Source: an uncultured Clostridia bacterium (GTDB lineage: Bacteria; Bacillota; Clostridia; Christensenellales; UBA1242). Taken from it: DNA of 10,234 nt. The stretch is from NCBI GenBank assembly GCA_948439925.1, contig CAOJNR010000028.1:1-10234 (forward strand), written 5' to 3'. Made by a program: the position numbers and the translations under genes. Positions 1 to 6,542 of this stretch are shown here, one piece after another; within the stretch, counting starts at the first letter, position 1, and each line of letters begins with the position of its first letter. The notes under the pieces were generated by a model. That model made no database searches. It was not told the DNA's origin and saw only the letters and a program-made list of their open reading frames with translations.

Positions 1-634
1 TTATTGTGTTAGGCTGAGAATTGTTTTCTTCGTCAACTCTGCCTTCTCTTAAAATTGCTTCGGCTTGGTCAAAAGCTGAAAGTACATTTTTGAAAAATGT
101 TATTCTGTTTTCAAGCTCGTTGTTAAGTTTTGTGTAACCAACATTAAGGCTATCGCTGTCAAAAGAATTGAGGTTCTTTGCGCGCTTAATGAGGTTTGTT
201 GCGTTGTTCACTTTGTGTGTTGTGCCAGTTATGTCGGTGTTGTATCCGCTAAGTGTGCTAGTGATTGTTTTAAGCGCTTTGATTTTGTTGTTTGAAAACT
301 TGTATTTTTGACCGAGAGCACTTTTGAGTGTTGCGCTTCTGTTCATGATTTCTTGCCTAAGTGCTTCATGTTCAGCAAAGGCTGACTGACTGTCGGTCAT
401 AAGCACTCTCAATCTTGAAGATGAAGTATCGTCATTTGAAAGTGGTTGATTGTAGAGATAATTTGTTGGTGTCACATCATAAATCGCCGAAGTTGAAATG
501 TTTGTCACTGTGTTTTGCAAACGATTGACCTGATTTGATAAATCCTTTGTTGTTTGCGCTGAACCATTACTGCCACAGCCAACCATGACCAGTGCCAATA
601 CGCCACAGATTGAAGATAAAATCAATTTTTTCAT
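1..634 (-). CDS. Putative lipoprotein of unknown function (5' part, runs off the left edge)
   Basis: The minus strand is open from an ATG at 634 to the window edge (211 codons and no stop). An AGGAGGT ribosome binding site lies 6 nt upstream, at 641-647. The protein starts MKKLILSSICGVLALVMVGC: a lysine-rich n-region, a hydrophobic core and a lipobox-like M-V-G-C with Cys20, so it is probably exported and lipid-anchored, although Met at -3 is not the most typical residue. After a short Ser/Gly/Thr/Gln linker the chain is polar and rich in Asn, Ser, Thr and Lys, with heptad-like stretches (about residues 30-45, 85-125 and 165-205) that suggest helical or coiled-coil structure. No catalytic motif is visible and I do not recognise the family. 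It is divergent from spoVAC, so a role at the cell or spore envelope is possible, but that is inference from position only. The C-terminus is not visible. Confidence 0.82.
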   Translation of the reverse strand, partial: MKKLILSSICGVLALVMVGCGSNGSAQTTKDLSNQVNRLQNTVTNISTSAIYDVTPTNYLYNQPLSNDDTSSSRLRVLMTDSQSAFAEHEALRQEIMNRSATLKSALGQKYKFSNNKIKALKTITSTLSGYNTDITGTTHKVNNATNLIKRAKNLNSFDSDSLNVGYTKLNNELENRITFFKNVLSAFDQAEAILREGRVDEENNSQPNTI

Positions 635-680
635 TAAAAAACCTCCTGAAATTTCTTTTAGTTTGGCTTAAAAATTTGTG

Positions 681-709
681 ATTATGCAAACTCTTGTTTA
701 AAATTTGAA
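681..709 (-). promoter_or_regulatory. Candidate promoter for the divergent lipoprotein gene
   Basis: On the minus strand a TTCAAA (704-709; 4 of 6 matches to the -35 consensus) is followed after 17 nt by CATAAT (681-686; 5 of 6 to the -10 consensus). Transcription would start near 674, giving a leader of about 40 nt with the ribosome binding site inside it. The spacing is good but the DNA is AT-rich, so a chance match is quite possible. No equally good promoter was seen for spoVAC on the other strand. Its expected regulator, a forespore sigma factor, has a different consensus that I could not place here. Confidence 0.33.
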
Positions 710-741
710 GTTTTTGGCAAGTATCTTCTAGGAGAAATTTT

Positions 742-1188
742 ATGGACGCTAAACAAAGAAATGAAGCTTATAACAATTATGTCAAAGCAAAAATACCAAA
801 GACTAGACCTTGGCCAACGCTCTTTTACTCTTTTCTTGTGGGTGGAATAATCTGCTGTTTGGGTCAGGGTATAAACGACCTCATTCTTTTATGGTTTCCA
901 AATATGGCTCAGCAAACCGCTTGGGGATATACGCTGATTATCCTAATCTTTTTGGCATCATTTCTGACTGGTATTGGTGTATATGATAAGATAGGCAAGT
1001 TTGCAGGCGGTGGCTCAATCGTTCCAATCACTGGCTTTTCAAACTCTATCACCAGTCCAGCACTTGAATTTAAGCATGAGGGCATTATCTATGGCCTTTG
1101 CGTCAAAATGTTCACAATCGCAGGGCCTGTCATTGTCAGTGGTGTTGTTGCCAGCGTCTTGGTGGGAATAATCTATTTATTTATATAA
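742..1188 (+). CDS. spoVAC: Stage V sporulation protein AC (SpoVAC)
   Basis: SpoVAC is an inner-membrane component of the SpoVA channel, which moves Ca2+-dipicolinic acid into the forespore and out at germination; in Bacillus subtilis it behaves as a mechanosensitive channel. The 148-residue length fits the family. Three hydrophobic segments are visible, near residues 27-50, 61-80 and 124-147. The family signature lies around residues 85-110, with the loop GGGSIVPITGF followed by N-S-I-T-S-P. The N-terminus carries a basic stretch (KAKIPKTRPW) before the first membrane segment. ATG at 742 is preceded by AGGAG (730-734) at 7 nt spacing. It is the first gene of a C-D-E cluster; spoVAA, AB and AF are not present here, a minimal arrangement usual in Clostridia. 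A hairpin with a T tract separates it from spoVAD. Confidence 0.95.
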   Translation: MDAKQRNEAYNNYVKAKIPKTRPWPTLFYSFLVGGIICCLGQGINDLILLWFPNMAQQTAWGYTLIILIFLASFLTGIGVYDKIGKFAGGGSIVPITGFSNSITSPALEFKHEGIIYGLCVKMFTIAGPVIVSGVVASVLVGIIYLFI

Positions 1189-1190
1189 AA

Positions 1191-1215
1191 GGTGTGAGAA
1201 AGACTCGCATTTTTT
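1191..1215 (+). terminator. Terminator-like hairpin between spoVAC and spoVAD
   Basis: TGTGAG (1193-1198) pairs with CTCGCA (1204-1209), with one G-T wobble, around an AAAGA loop. Six T residues (1210-1215), then C and four more T, follow directly. The stem can extend outward through two G-U pairs and then A-U pairs between the upstream A run and the T tract. It starts 3 nt after the spoVAC stop. The form is that of an intrinsic terminator, but the six-pair core is modest, so partial read-through into spoVAD is likely. It could also act as a processing or mRNA-stability element. Confidence 0.6.
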
Positions 1216-1268
1216 CTTTTATCAATGTTTAATTGTGAAAAACTTGTCAATAATCCTTTATCAAAATT

Positions 1269-1281
1269 AGGAGAATTTATG
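1269..1281 (+). promoter_or_regulatory. Ribosome binding site that fixes the spoVAD start
   Basis: AGGAG (1269-1273) lies 5 nt before ATG 1279. The longer in-frame reading from ATG 1225 adds 18 residues (MFNCEKLVNNPLSKLGEF) with no visible ribosome binding site. That extension lies in the AT-rich gap just after the hairpin and reads through this ribosome binding site itself. The start at 1279 gives the expected family length. Confidence 0.85.
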
Positions 1282-2283
1282 GCAAAAATTCAAACAGTGA
1301 AATTTAAAAATAGACCTGTCATAATTGGCAGTTATTCTATCGTTGGGCCAAAAGAGGGGCAGGGTAACTTTAAAAACTATTTTGATTACATCATGCAAGA
1401 CGATCGTTTTGGTGAAAAGACCTATGAGCAGGCCGAAAAGAAGATGATTCAGCATGCAATCATTGGTGCGATTGAAAAAGCGCATCTTAAAACCAGTGAT
1501 GTTGACCTTTTGCTTGCTGGTGACCTTTTGAATCAAATCATTTCTTCGTCCTACGCTGCGCGTGATTTCAGTTGCGCCTATCTTGGCCTTTTTGGCGCTT
1601 GTTCAACCATGGCTGAAAGTATTGCTGTTGGTGCTTCGCTTGTCAATGGTGGACTTTTTAACAATGTGGTTTGCTCAACCGCATCTCATTTCTCAACTGC
1701 TGAACGCCAATTTCGTTTTCCATTGGAACTTGGCAATCAAAGGCCTCCAACATCTCAGTGGACGGTGACGGGTGCTGGCTCATGTGTGCTTGCTCAAAGT
1801 GGCAAAGGTCCTATTGTGACCAGTGCAACATTTGGCAAGGTTATTGACTGGGGAATCAATGATGTCAATGATATGGGCGCTGTGATGGCTCCTGCTGCAA
1901 TGGACACCATGCTTACACACTTCCGTGACACAAAGACCACGCCGGATGACTATGACCTTATTGTCACTGGTGACCTTGGCAAACTTGGCAGTGAAATTCT
2001 TATTGACCTTATGGAAGACCAAGGCATTAAACTTGGGCTGAACTATAATGATTGCGGTCAAATGTATTTCACTCGCGAGCAATCTGCACTTTCAGGTGGA
2101 AGTGGTTGCGGATGTTGTGCAACAGTTCTAAATTCTTTCATAATGAAAAAACTTCAAGACGGCAAATACAAAAAGGTGCTATTTATGCCAACAGGTGCAT
2201 TGATGTCGACCACTGCTGCACAGCAAGGCGAAACAATACCTGGAATTTGTCATGCAGTTGTGATTGAAAGAGGGGAGGAATAG
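1279..2283 (+). CDS. spoVAD: Stage V sporulation protein AD (SpoVAD)
   Basis: SpoVAD is the dipicolinic-acid-binding, peripheral component of the SpoVA complex at the inner spore membrane; its fold resembles thiolases and ketoacyl-ACP synthases. From ATG 1279 the protein has 334 residues, close to the about 338 of B. subtilis. Family landmarks are an N-terminal PVIIGSYSIVGPKEGQGNF (residues 13-31), the segment LLAGDLLNQI (78-87), the thiolase-like GACSTM (106-111, Cys108), WTVTGAGSCVL (161-171), a Gly/Cys-rich GGSGCGCC (273-280) and a C-terminal MPTGALMSTTAAQQGE (303-318). No membrane segment is seen, as expected. The start at 1279 has a good ribosome binding site, whereas the longer start at 1225 does not. 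The stop TAG ends 2 nt before spoVAE, so the two are probably translationally coupled. Confidence 0.95.
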   Translation: MAKIQTVKFKNRPVIIGSYSIVGPKEGQGNFKNYFDYIMQDDRFGEKTYEQAEKKMIQHAIIGAIEKAHLKTSDVDLLLAGDLLNQIISSSYAARDFSCAYLGLFGACSTMAESIAVGASLVNGGLFNNVVCSTASHFSTAERQFRFPLELGNQRPPTSQWTVTGAGSCVLAQSGKGPIVTSATFGKVIDWGINDVNDMGAVMAPAAMDTMLTHFRDTKTTPDDYDLIVTGDLGKLGSEILIDLMEDQGIKLGLNYNDCGQMYFTREQSALSGGSGCGCCATVLNSFIMKKLQDGKYKKVLFMPTGALMSTTAAQQGETIPGICHAVVIERGEE

Positions 2284-2285
2284 TT

Positions 2286-2642
2286 ATGTATTATCTTTGG
2301 GTATTCTTAATTGGCGGTTTTGTCTGTATGCTAGGTCAGGTGCTGATTATTAAATCTAATATCACCTCAGCGCGCATACTTGTGACTTTTGTTCTTGTCG
2401 GAGTTGCGCTTGAAGCGTTTGGACTTTTTGACTATATTTCAGAGTTTGCTCGCGCTGGAATCAATGTGCCAATCGTTGGCTTTGGCGCGTCACTGGCAAA
2501 AGGTGCAATAGGTGCTGTCAGGGCAAAAGGCCTTATTGGCGCGTTCACTGGTGGCTTGGAAGCCACGGCAGGTGGCATTGCGGCAGCGTTTGTTTTTGCT
2601 TTTATCTTCGGACTTATATTTAAATCGAAAACGATAAATTAG
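2286..2642 (+). CDS. spoVAE: Stage V sporulation protein AE (SpoVAEb type)
   Basis: This is a small integral membrane protein of the SpoVA dipicolinate channel, acting with SpoVAC and SpoVAD in the inner spore membrane. The 118 residues match SpoVAEb length (about 116). Hydrophobic segments lie near residues 3-22, 31-49 and 95-113. The family loop FARAGINVPIVGFGASL (54-70) corresponds to the GGGSIVPITGF loop of SpoVAC, in line with the known resemblance of the two channel subunits. It is followed by a glycine- and alanine-rich stretch (KGLIGAFTGGLEATAGGIAA, 81-100). A strong AGGGGAGGA ribosome binding site sits inside the end of spoVAD. It is the last spoVA gene here. The spacing to yunB is 115 nt and AT-rich, so transcription may end or restart there. 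Confidence 0.94.
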   Translation: MYYLWVFLIGGFVCMLGQVLIIKSNITSARILVTFVLVGVALEAFGLFDYISEFARAGINVPIVGFGASLAKGAIGAVRAKGLIGAFTGGLEATAGGIAAAFVFAFIFGLIFKSKTIN

Positions 2643-2654
2643 CACTGGTATGCA

Positions 2655-2684
2655 ATGCATAACACTATTAATTGTGTTATGCAT
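2655..2684. repeat. Perfect 11-bp inverted repeat before yunB
   Basis: ATGCATAACAC (2655-2665) is repeated in perfect inverted form as GTGTTATGCAT (2674-2684) around the 8-nt spacer TATTAATT. It begins 13 nt after the spoVAE stop. No T tract follows on the plus strand, so it is not a classical intrinsic terminator. Its right arm covers the expected -35 position of the candidate sigma-E promoter at 2694-2701. This suits an operator, but an mRNA 3'-end hairpin for spoVAE is also possible. Confidence 0.7.
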
Positions 2685-2701
2685 AACATAATACATACAA
2701 T
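2674..2701 (+). promoter_or_regulatory. Candidate sigma-E promoter for yunB
   Basis: CATACAAT at 2694-2701 is an exact match to the -10 box of sigma-E, the early mother-cell sigma factor of sporulation. The -35 region at the usual 13-14 nt spacing is poor (GTGTTAT, 2674-2680, against a consensus near KMATATT). Transcription would start near 2708, about 50 nt before the GTG start of yunB. As I recall, yunB is a sigma-E gene in B. subtilis, which supports the call. The weak -35 and AT-rich surroundings hold it back. Confidence 0.42.
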
Positions 2702-2704
2702 ATA

Positions 2705-2733
2705 TTGATTTTAATAAATTTAATCAAATTTTT
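2705..2733 (+). terminator. Weak AT-rich hairpin with T run (possible spoVA terminator)
   Basis: TTGATT (2705-2710) can pair with AATCAA (2722-2727), with five T residues at 2729-2733 after it. The stem has six pairs and only one G-C, so it would be unstable. It may be nothing more than AT-rich leader sequence of yunB. It is listed because no better terminator follows spoVAE. Confidence 0.2.
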
Positions 2734-2757
2734 CCATAAAAAGACATATATATAAAT

Positions 2758-3438
2758 GTGTCCAAAGATTGTTGTCAAAAATATAAAATAAAGAAGAAGG
2801 GAATGAAAGCAAAAACCAAGTTCAAGATTGCCTTGTGTGTGATTTTGGCTCTTTTTGCACTCCTTGTTTTTTATTATGTCAAAGTCATTTGCCCGATTAT
2901 TGTCACTTTGAGTGAAGAGAGAATTCGATCTCTTTCAACGCGTGTTATGAGTGATTCAGTGGCTGAGGTTTTGGTCAGTGATAATGTCACTTATGATGAG
3001 ATTGTCAAGATTTCCTATGACAGTGCAAATGAAATTAAAGCCATTGAAACAAACTCGGTTAAGATAAACATCATTATTCGCAAGATTACCGAAATGGTGC
3101 AGTCGCGTCTTGACGGACTTATTGTTGAGGGTATTGATGTTGCGCTTGGAACATTCACTGGTATTCCATTTCTTTTCGGAATTGGACCACTTGTGCCAAT
3201 TCAGCTCGTGCCAATCGGAACGATTAACACAAAGATAACCTCAGAATTCATGTCGGCAGGAATCAATCAGACAGTGCATAAGATATATTTTGACATCACT
3301 GCCAATATTGGCATGGTTCTTCCAGCGCTAAGTTCAAATTTTGTTACAAACCTTGATGTTGTGCTTGCTGAAAGCGTGATTGTCGGCAAAGTGCCAGAGA
3401 TTTATCTAAATGGTGGACTTATCACTTCAAACGGATAA
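2758..3438 (+). CDS. yunB: Sporulation protein YunB
   Basis: YunB is a membrane-anchored protein needed for efficient sporulation in B. subtilis, made in the mother cell; its biochemical role is unknown. One membrane segment is visible at about residues 23-43 after a very basic N-terminus, so the rest probably faces outward. Family landmarks are IRSLSTRVMSDSV (56-68), the N-S-V-K-I-N stretch (99-104), FLFGIGPLVPIQLVPIG (138-154), FMSAGINQTVHKI (164-176) and ESVIVGKVPEIYLNG (205-219), in the family order. Length is 226 residues from GTG 2758, which has no clear ribosome binding site. An in-frame ATG at 2803 would give 211 residues and has a purine run directly before it, but too close for normal spacing. 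The start is therefore uncertain. A terminator follows. Confidence 0.9.
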   Translation: MSKDCCQKYKIKKKGMKAKTKFKIALCVILALFALLVFYYVKVICPIIVTLSEERIRSLSTRVMSDSVAEVLVSDNVTYDEIVKISYDSANEIKAIETNSVKINIIIRKITEMVQSRLDGLIVEGIDVALGTFTGIPFLFGIGPLVPIQLVPIGTINTKITSEFMSAGINQTVHKIYFDITANIGMVLPALSSNFVTNLDVVLAESVIVGKVPEIYLNGGLITSNG

Positions 3439-3487
3439 GAACCGAACTAATTAAACTTTTTGCCATATTTTGAAAATATTAAAAATT

Positions 3488-3510
3488 GGTGCTAAAAAAG
3501 CACCTTTTTT
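3488..3510 (+). terminator. Intrinsic terminator after yunB
   Basis: GGTGCT (3488-3493) and AGCACC (3499-3504) form a perfect six-pair stem with an AAAAA loop, followed by six T residues (3505-3510). It lies 50 nt after the yunB stop and separates the sporulation genes from the dnaG-rpoD cluster. Confidence 0.88.
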
Positions 3511-3529
3511 GTTGTGTTAAATGCGAAAA

Positions 3530-3558
3530 TTGTCAATGTTTTGAAGGAAAATTATAAA
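3530..3558 (+). promoter_or_regulatory. Candidate housekeeping promoter for dnaG-rpoD
   Basis: TTGTCA (3530-3535; 5 of 6 to TTGACA) and TATAAA (3553-3558; 5 of 6 to TATAAT) are separated by exactly 17 nt. The predicted start near 3565 leaves a leader of about 98 nt before the TTG start of dnaG. It lies just after the yunB terminator, where the operon needs a promoter. A perfect TATAAT at 3618-3623 could be a second start point, but no acceptable -35 was found for it. Confidence 0.62.
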
Positions 3559-3650
3559 AATATAATCAAAGACAAAAAATCTTTACAAAAAAAAGAGGAA
3601 TTTTAATTTATTTATTGTATAATAAAATCATAAAGTGCTATTTTTACGAG

Positions 3651-3665
3651 AGAGGTAAGTTTTTG
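3651..3665 (+). promoter_or_regulatory. Ribosome binding site that fixes the TTG start of dnaG
   Basis: AGAGGT (3651-3656) lies 6 nt before TTG 3663. The longer in-frame reading from TTG 3615 has no ribosome binding site and starts 3 nt before a TATAAT box. Its 16 extra residues are untypical for primase, whose N-terminus normally begins just before the helix that leads to the zinc finger. Confidence 0.75.
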
Positions 3666-5456
3666 AATAGTCGTGGTTATCCAAGCGAGTGGCTTTATGA
3701 ACTTAAACAGAAAAATGACATTGTTTCAGTTATAAGTCGTTATATTCGCTTAGACAAAAAAGGCAGAAAGTTTTGGGGGTGTTGTCCTTTTCACAATGAA
3801 AAGACACCTTCTTTTTCGGTAAGTGAAGAGGAGGGGCTTTTCTATTGCTTTGGTTGCAAGGAAAGTGGCGACGTTATCTCTTTTGTTCAAAAAATTGAGT
3901 CATGTGATTTTTCTGACGCAATCAAAATTCTTGCCAACCTCGCACATATGGAAGTTCCTGAGTTCACTGGTGACAAGGATGTTGTTGAAAAGAAAAAAGC
4001 AAAAGACCGCATGCTTAAACTTTTGGATGCCACATATAAGCATTATCGTGACAATTTATACACAGCTGATGCCAAGCCTGCACAAGAATACATAAAACTC
4101 AGAGGATTCACCAGGCGTGAACTTGAAGATTTCCAACTTGGCTATTCACTCAACTGGACTGACATTGTTGACTATCTGCGAAAGCAAGGATTTACCTACA
4201 AAGAAATGGTGGACGCAGGAGTCTGCCAGAGCAAGAATGGAAGGTGTTTCGACGCAATGGCTGAAAGGCTGGTTTTCCCAATTTTTAATTCCTTTGATGA
4301 ATGTATTGGGTTTAGCGCTCGCGTTCTGGGGAAAACAGATTTTGCAAAATATAAAAACACAGCTGAAACGCCAGTTTTCCAAAAAGGTCGCGTAGTGTTT
4401 GGAATAAACCTTTTGAAACGACTTAAAAAGCAGGGCGGGCTGAACAAGATAATAATCGTTGAAGGTCAGATTGATGTTATTGCAATGCATCGCGCAGGTT
4501 TCAAAAGCACAGTCGCTTGCATGGGCACGGCACTGACCAAAGAAAACGCGCATGAACTTAAAAAACTTTCCAACAATATTATTCTTTGTTTTGATGGCGA
4601 TGAGGCAGGAATTAAAGCCACAGTTCGAAGCATTGACATTTTGAAAGAAGAAGGCTTTGTGACATCCATTGTCCGATTACCAGAAAAGCAAGATCCAGAT
4701 GAGGTCATCAAGGCAAAAGGCAAGGAATTTATGCAGTCGCTGATTGATAACGCTTTGCCTGTGACTGACTATCTCTTGGAAGTAACCAAGGAAAAGTATG
4801 ACCTTTCAAAACCAGACCAGAAAGGTGCTTACATAAAAGAGGCGCTCTCAGTGCTTAGAAAACTTGACTCTCTTGCCGAGGCAGAAGGTTATATGGCAAA
4901 ACTTCGTGACCAAACACAAGTGCCAATCGACGTTTTGAGGCGTGACCTTGGCGCGCTCTATGGCTCGCGAGTGAAAGAGGTCAAAAACGCTCAATCCTCC
5001 CAAGAAAAAGAGGGTGAAAGTGTTTTAACATCAAGGCAAAATGGGAATATTAGGGCTGTGAAATATGTGCTTTCTTCCCTTATTCACCAAAAAGCGTATG
5101 TGGATAAAAGAATAGACTATAAAAAACTGTTACCTTCTTTTTCAGACATAATTGAAAAGGCGGAAGAAGGACTTAGTGTGTCAAGCTATTTTGACGCATT
5201 TGATGTTGAAAATAATCAGATTTTAAAAGACTGTCTTGTGTTTGATTTTTCTGAGTTTGAAAATTTTGCAAAGAGATATTTTGAAGAATGTGTTTGGCTT
5301 CTTGCTGACAATATTTTGAAGGACAAGCAGTCAAGGCTTAACGAAGAGTTTAAGACATGTGAAAGTCTTGAAAAGCGAAGAGAGATTATAAATCAACTGA
5401 CAGAGGTTTCAAAGCAGTTGAGGGAAAAAAGTTTGGAGGAATTCTATGGAAAATAA
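3663..5456 (+). CDS. dnaG: DNA primase DnaG
   Basis: DnaG makes the RNA primers for lagging-strand synthesis and initiation, working with the replicative helicase at the fork. From TTG 3663 it has 597 residues, close to B. subtilis DnaG (about 603). The N-terminal CHC2 zinc finger is intact: Cys41, His44 (CPFH), Cys62 and Cys65 (CFGC), with the EKTPSF motif at 46-51. The catalytic Toprim core shows IIIVEGQIDV with Glu267 and Asp271, and CFDGDEAGIKA with Asp311 and Asp313, the metal-binding acids. A divergent helical C-terminal region (about 450-597) should be the helicase-binding domain. It is the first gene of a dnaG-rpoD cluster; the rpsU gene found upstream in proteobacteria is absent. The stop overlaps the start of rpoD by 11 nt, indicating coupled translation. 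Confidence 0.96.
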   Translation: MNSRGYPSEWLYELKQKNDIVSVISRYIRLDKKGRKFWGCCPFHNEKTPSFSVSEEEGLFYCFGCKESGDVISFVQKIESCDFSDAIKILANLAHMEVPEFTGDKDVVEKKKAKDRMLKLLDATYKHYRDNLYTADAKPAQEYIKLRGFTRRELEDFQLGYSLNWTDIVDYLRKQGFTYKEMVDAGVCQSKNGRCFDAMAERLVFPIFNSFDECIGFSARVLGKTDFAKYKNTAETPVFQKGRVVFGINLLKRLKKQGGLNKIIIVEGQIDVIAMHRAGFKSTVACMGTALTKENAHELKKLSNNIILCFDGDEAGIKATVRSIDILKEEGFVTSIVRLPEKQDPDEVIKAKGKEFMQSLIDNALPVTDYLLEVTKEKYDLSKPDQKGAYIKEALSVLRKLDSLAEAEGYMAKLRDQTQVPIDVLRRDLGALYGSRVKEVKNAQSSQEKEGESVLTSRQNGNIRAVKYVLSSLIHQKAYVDKRIDYKKLLPSFSDIIEKAEEGLSVSSYFDAFDVENNQILKDCLVFDFSEFENFAKRYFEECVWLLADNILKDKQSRLNEEFKTCESLEKRREIINQLTEVSKQLREKSLEEFYGK

Positions 5457-6501
5457 AATTGATCAGGAGATGAAAAGAATCTTCGATATCGCTGTCAAGA
5501 AAGGTGCGGTAAACGAAGAAGATGTTTATTTCAGACTCCTTAAATATGAAGTGTCGGCACTTGACATTCAGAAATTTTTGAAAAAGCTTGAAAAACATGG
5601 CGTGAAAATTATTAAGCCAACAGGCGATGGCGACGACGAACTCAAAGAGGACATTTCATTGCCTTTTGCAAGCGTTGATGACCCAGTCAAAATGTATCTC
5701 AAAGATATCGGCAAAGTGCCTCTTCTTTCACCAGAAGAAGAAATTGAACTTGCAAAAAAGATTCTTGAAGGTGACGAAGAAGCCAAGGCAAGACTGTGTA
5801 AAGCAAACCTCAGACTTGTTGTTTCAATCGCTAAGCGCTGGGCAACCACAAACTCACTTTCTTTTCTTGACCTCATTCAAGAGGGCAATATGGGTCTTTT
5901 AAAGGCTGTTGAAAAATTTGATTACACCAAAGGTTTCCGTTTTTCAACTTATGCAACTTGGTGGATTAAACAGGCGATAACGCGTGCCATTGCTGACCAG
6001 TCAAGAACAATCCGTTTGCCTGTTCACATGGTGGAAACAATCAATCGTTACGGACGAACTGTTCGCCAGCTTACTCAAAAACTTTCTCACGAGCCAAGCC
6101 TTGAAGAGATTGCTGAGGCTATGGGTATCAGCGAAAGCAAAGTGGTTGAAATTCAGAAGAGTGCACTTGACCCAGTTTCACTTGAAACACCAGTTGGTGA
6201 AGAGGACGACAGCAAGATGTCAGACTTCATTGAAGACGAATCTGCAAAGAGTCCAATGGAAGTTGCATCTCAAAATCTTCTTCGTGAACAACTGCTTGCA
6301 GTTATTGACACACTCACACCAAGAGAGCAACAAGTTATCCGTGAGCGCTATGGCCTTATGGACGGCAAAGCTAAGACACTGGAAGAGGTGGGCAAAGAAT
6401 TCAGCGTGACAAGAGAGAGAATTCGTCAGATTGAAGCAAAAGCCCTAAGAAAACTTAAACATCCAAACAGAAGCAAAAAACTTTTGGATTTCATTGACTA
6501 A
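5446..6501 (+). CDS. rpoD: Primary RNA polymerase sigma factor RpoD/SigA
   Basis: This is the housekeeping sigma-70 factor that directs RNA polymerase to -35/-10 promoters. The 351 residues contain a short region 1.1 (about 1-55), region 1.2 beginning DDPVKMYLKDIGKVPLLS (78-95), region 2 (about 115-190), region 3 (about 198-255) and region 4 (about 285-345). The -10-binding and melting segment FRFSTYATWWIKQAITRAI (164-182) and the region 4.2 helix-turn-helix TLEEVGKEFSVTRERIRQIE (311-330) are typical, and IEAKALRKLKHP follows. It is not typical at residues 130-140: the usual K-[RK]-Y-x-x-R-G-[ML] turn before FLDLIQEGN reads KRWATTNSLS, one residue longer and without the Arg-Gly. GGAGGA (5435-5440) precedes ATG 5446, inside the end of dnaG. 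A small hairpin follows the stop. Confidence 0.96.
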   Translation: MENKIDQEMKRIFDIAVKKGAVNEEDVYFRLLKYEVSALDIQKFLKKLEKHGVKIIKPTGDGDDELKEDISLPFASVDDPVKMYLKDIGKVPLLSPEEEIELAKKILEGDEEAKARLCKANLRLVVSIAKRWATTNSLSFLDLIQEGNMGLLKAVEKFDYTKGFRFSTYATWWIKQAITRAIADQSRTIRLPVHMVETINRYGRTVRQLTQKLSHEPSLEEIAEAMGISESKVVEIQKSALDPVSLETPVGEEDDSKMSDFIEDESAKSPMEVASQNLLREQLLAVIDTLTPREQQVIRERYGLMDGKAKTLEEVGKEFSVTRERIRQIEAKALRKLKHPNRSKKLLDFID

Positions 6502-6509
6502 TTTTATAA

Positions 6510-6529
6510 AAAATGCGATAATGCATTTT
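6510..6529 (+). other. Small hairpin between rpoD and the zinc-ribbon gene
   Basis: AAAATGC (6510-6516) and GCATTTT (6523-6529) form a perfect seven-pair stem with a six-base loop, 8 nt after the rpoD stop. Only four T residues end it, and they are part of the stem, so it is a poor terminator. It touches the AAGGAG ribosome binding site (6531-6536) of the next gene and could alter ribosome access or mRNA decay. Confidence 0.4.
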
Positions 6530-6542
6530 GAAGGAGATAAAT

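Noticed and set aside
1226..1250. Possible forespore (sigma-G type) promoter between spoVAC and spoVAD
   Set aside because: A TGTTTA and a CAATAAT occur at roughly the right distance, but the -10 does not fit the CATnnTA pattern. The match is no better than chance in AT-rich DNA.
1225..1278. Longer N-terminus for SpoVAD
   Set aside because: The upstream ATG has no ribosome binding site and the extension reads through the real one at 1269-1273. The shorter form fits the family length.
1780..2082. Minus-strand open frame of about 100 codons inside spoVAD
   Set aside because: It lies wholly within spoVAD, has no ribosome binding site, and its protein has no recognisable feature. It is explained by the codon pattern of the real gene.
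3541..3624. Riboswitch or structured leader before dnaG
   Set aside because: The leader of about 98 nt is nearly all A and T, with no GC-containing stems or known riboswitch elements that I can see.
3615..3662. Longer N-terminus for DnaG from TTG 3615
   Set aside because: It begins beside a TATAAT box, has no ribosome binding site, and adds residues not expected before the primase zinc-finger domain.
4146..4553. Minus-strand open frame of 135 codons opposite the middle of dnaG
   Set aside because: The sense strand here encodes the Toprim region with intact catalytic residues; the antisense frame has no start signal of its own.
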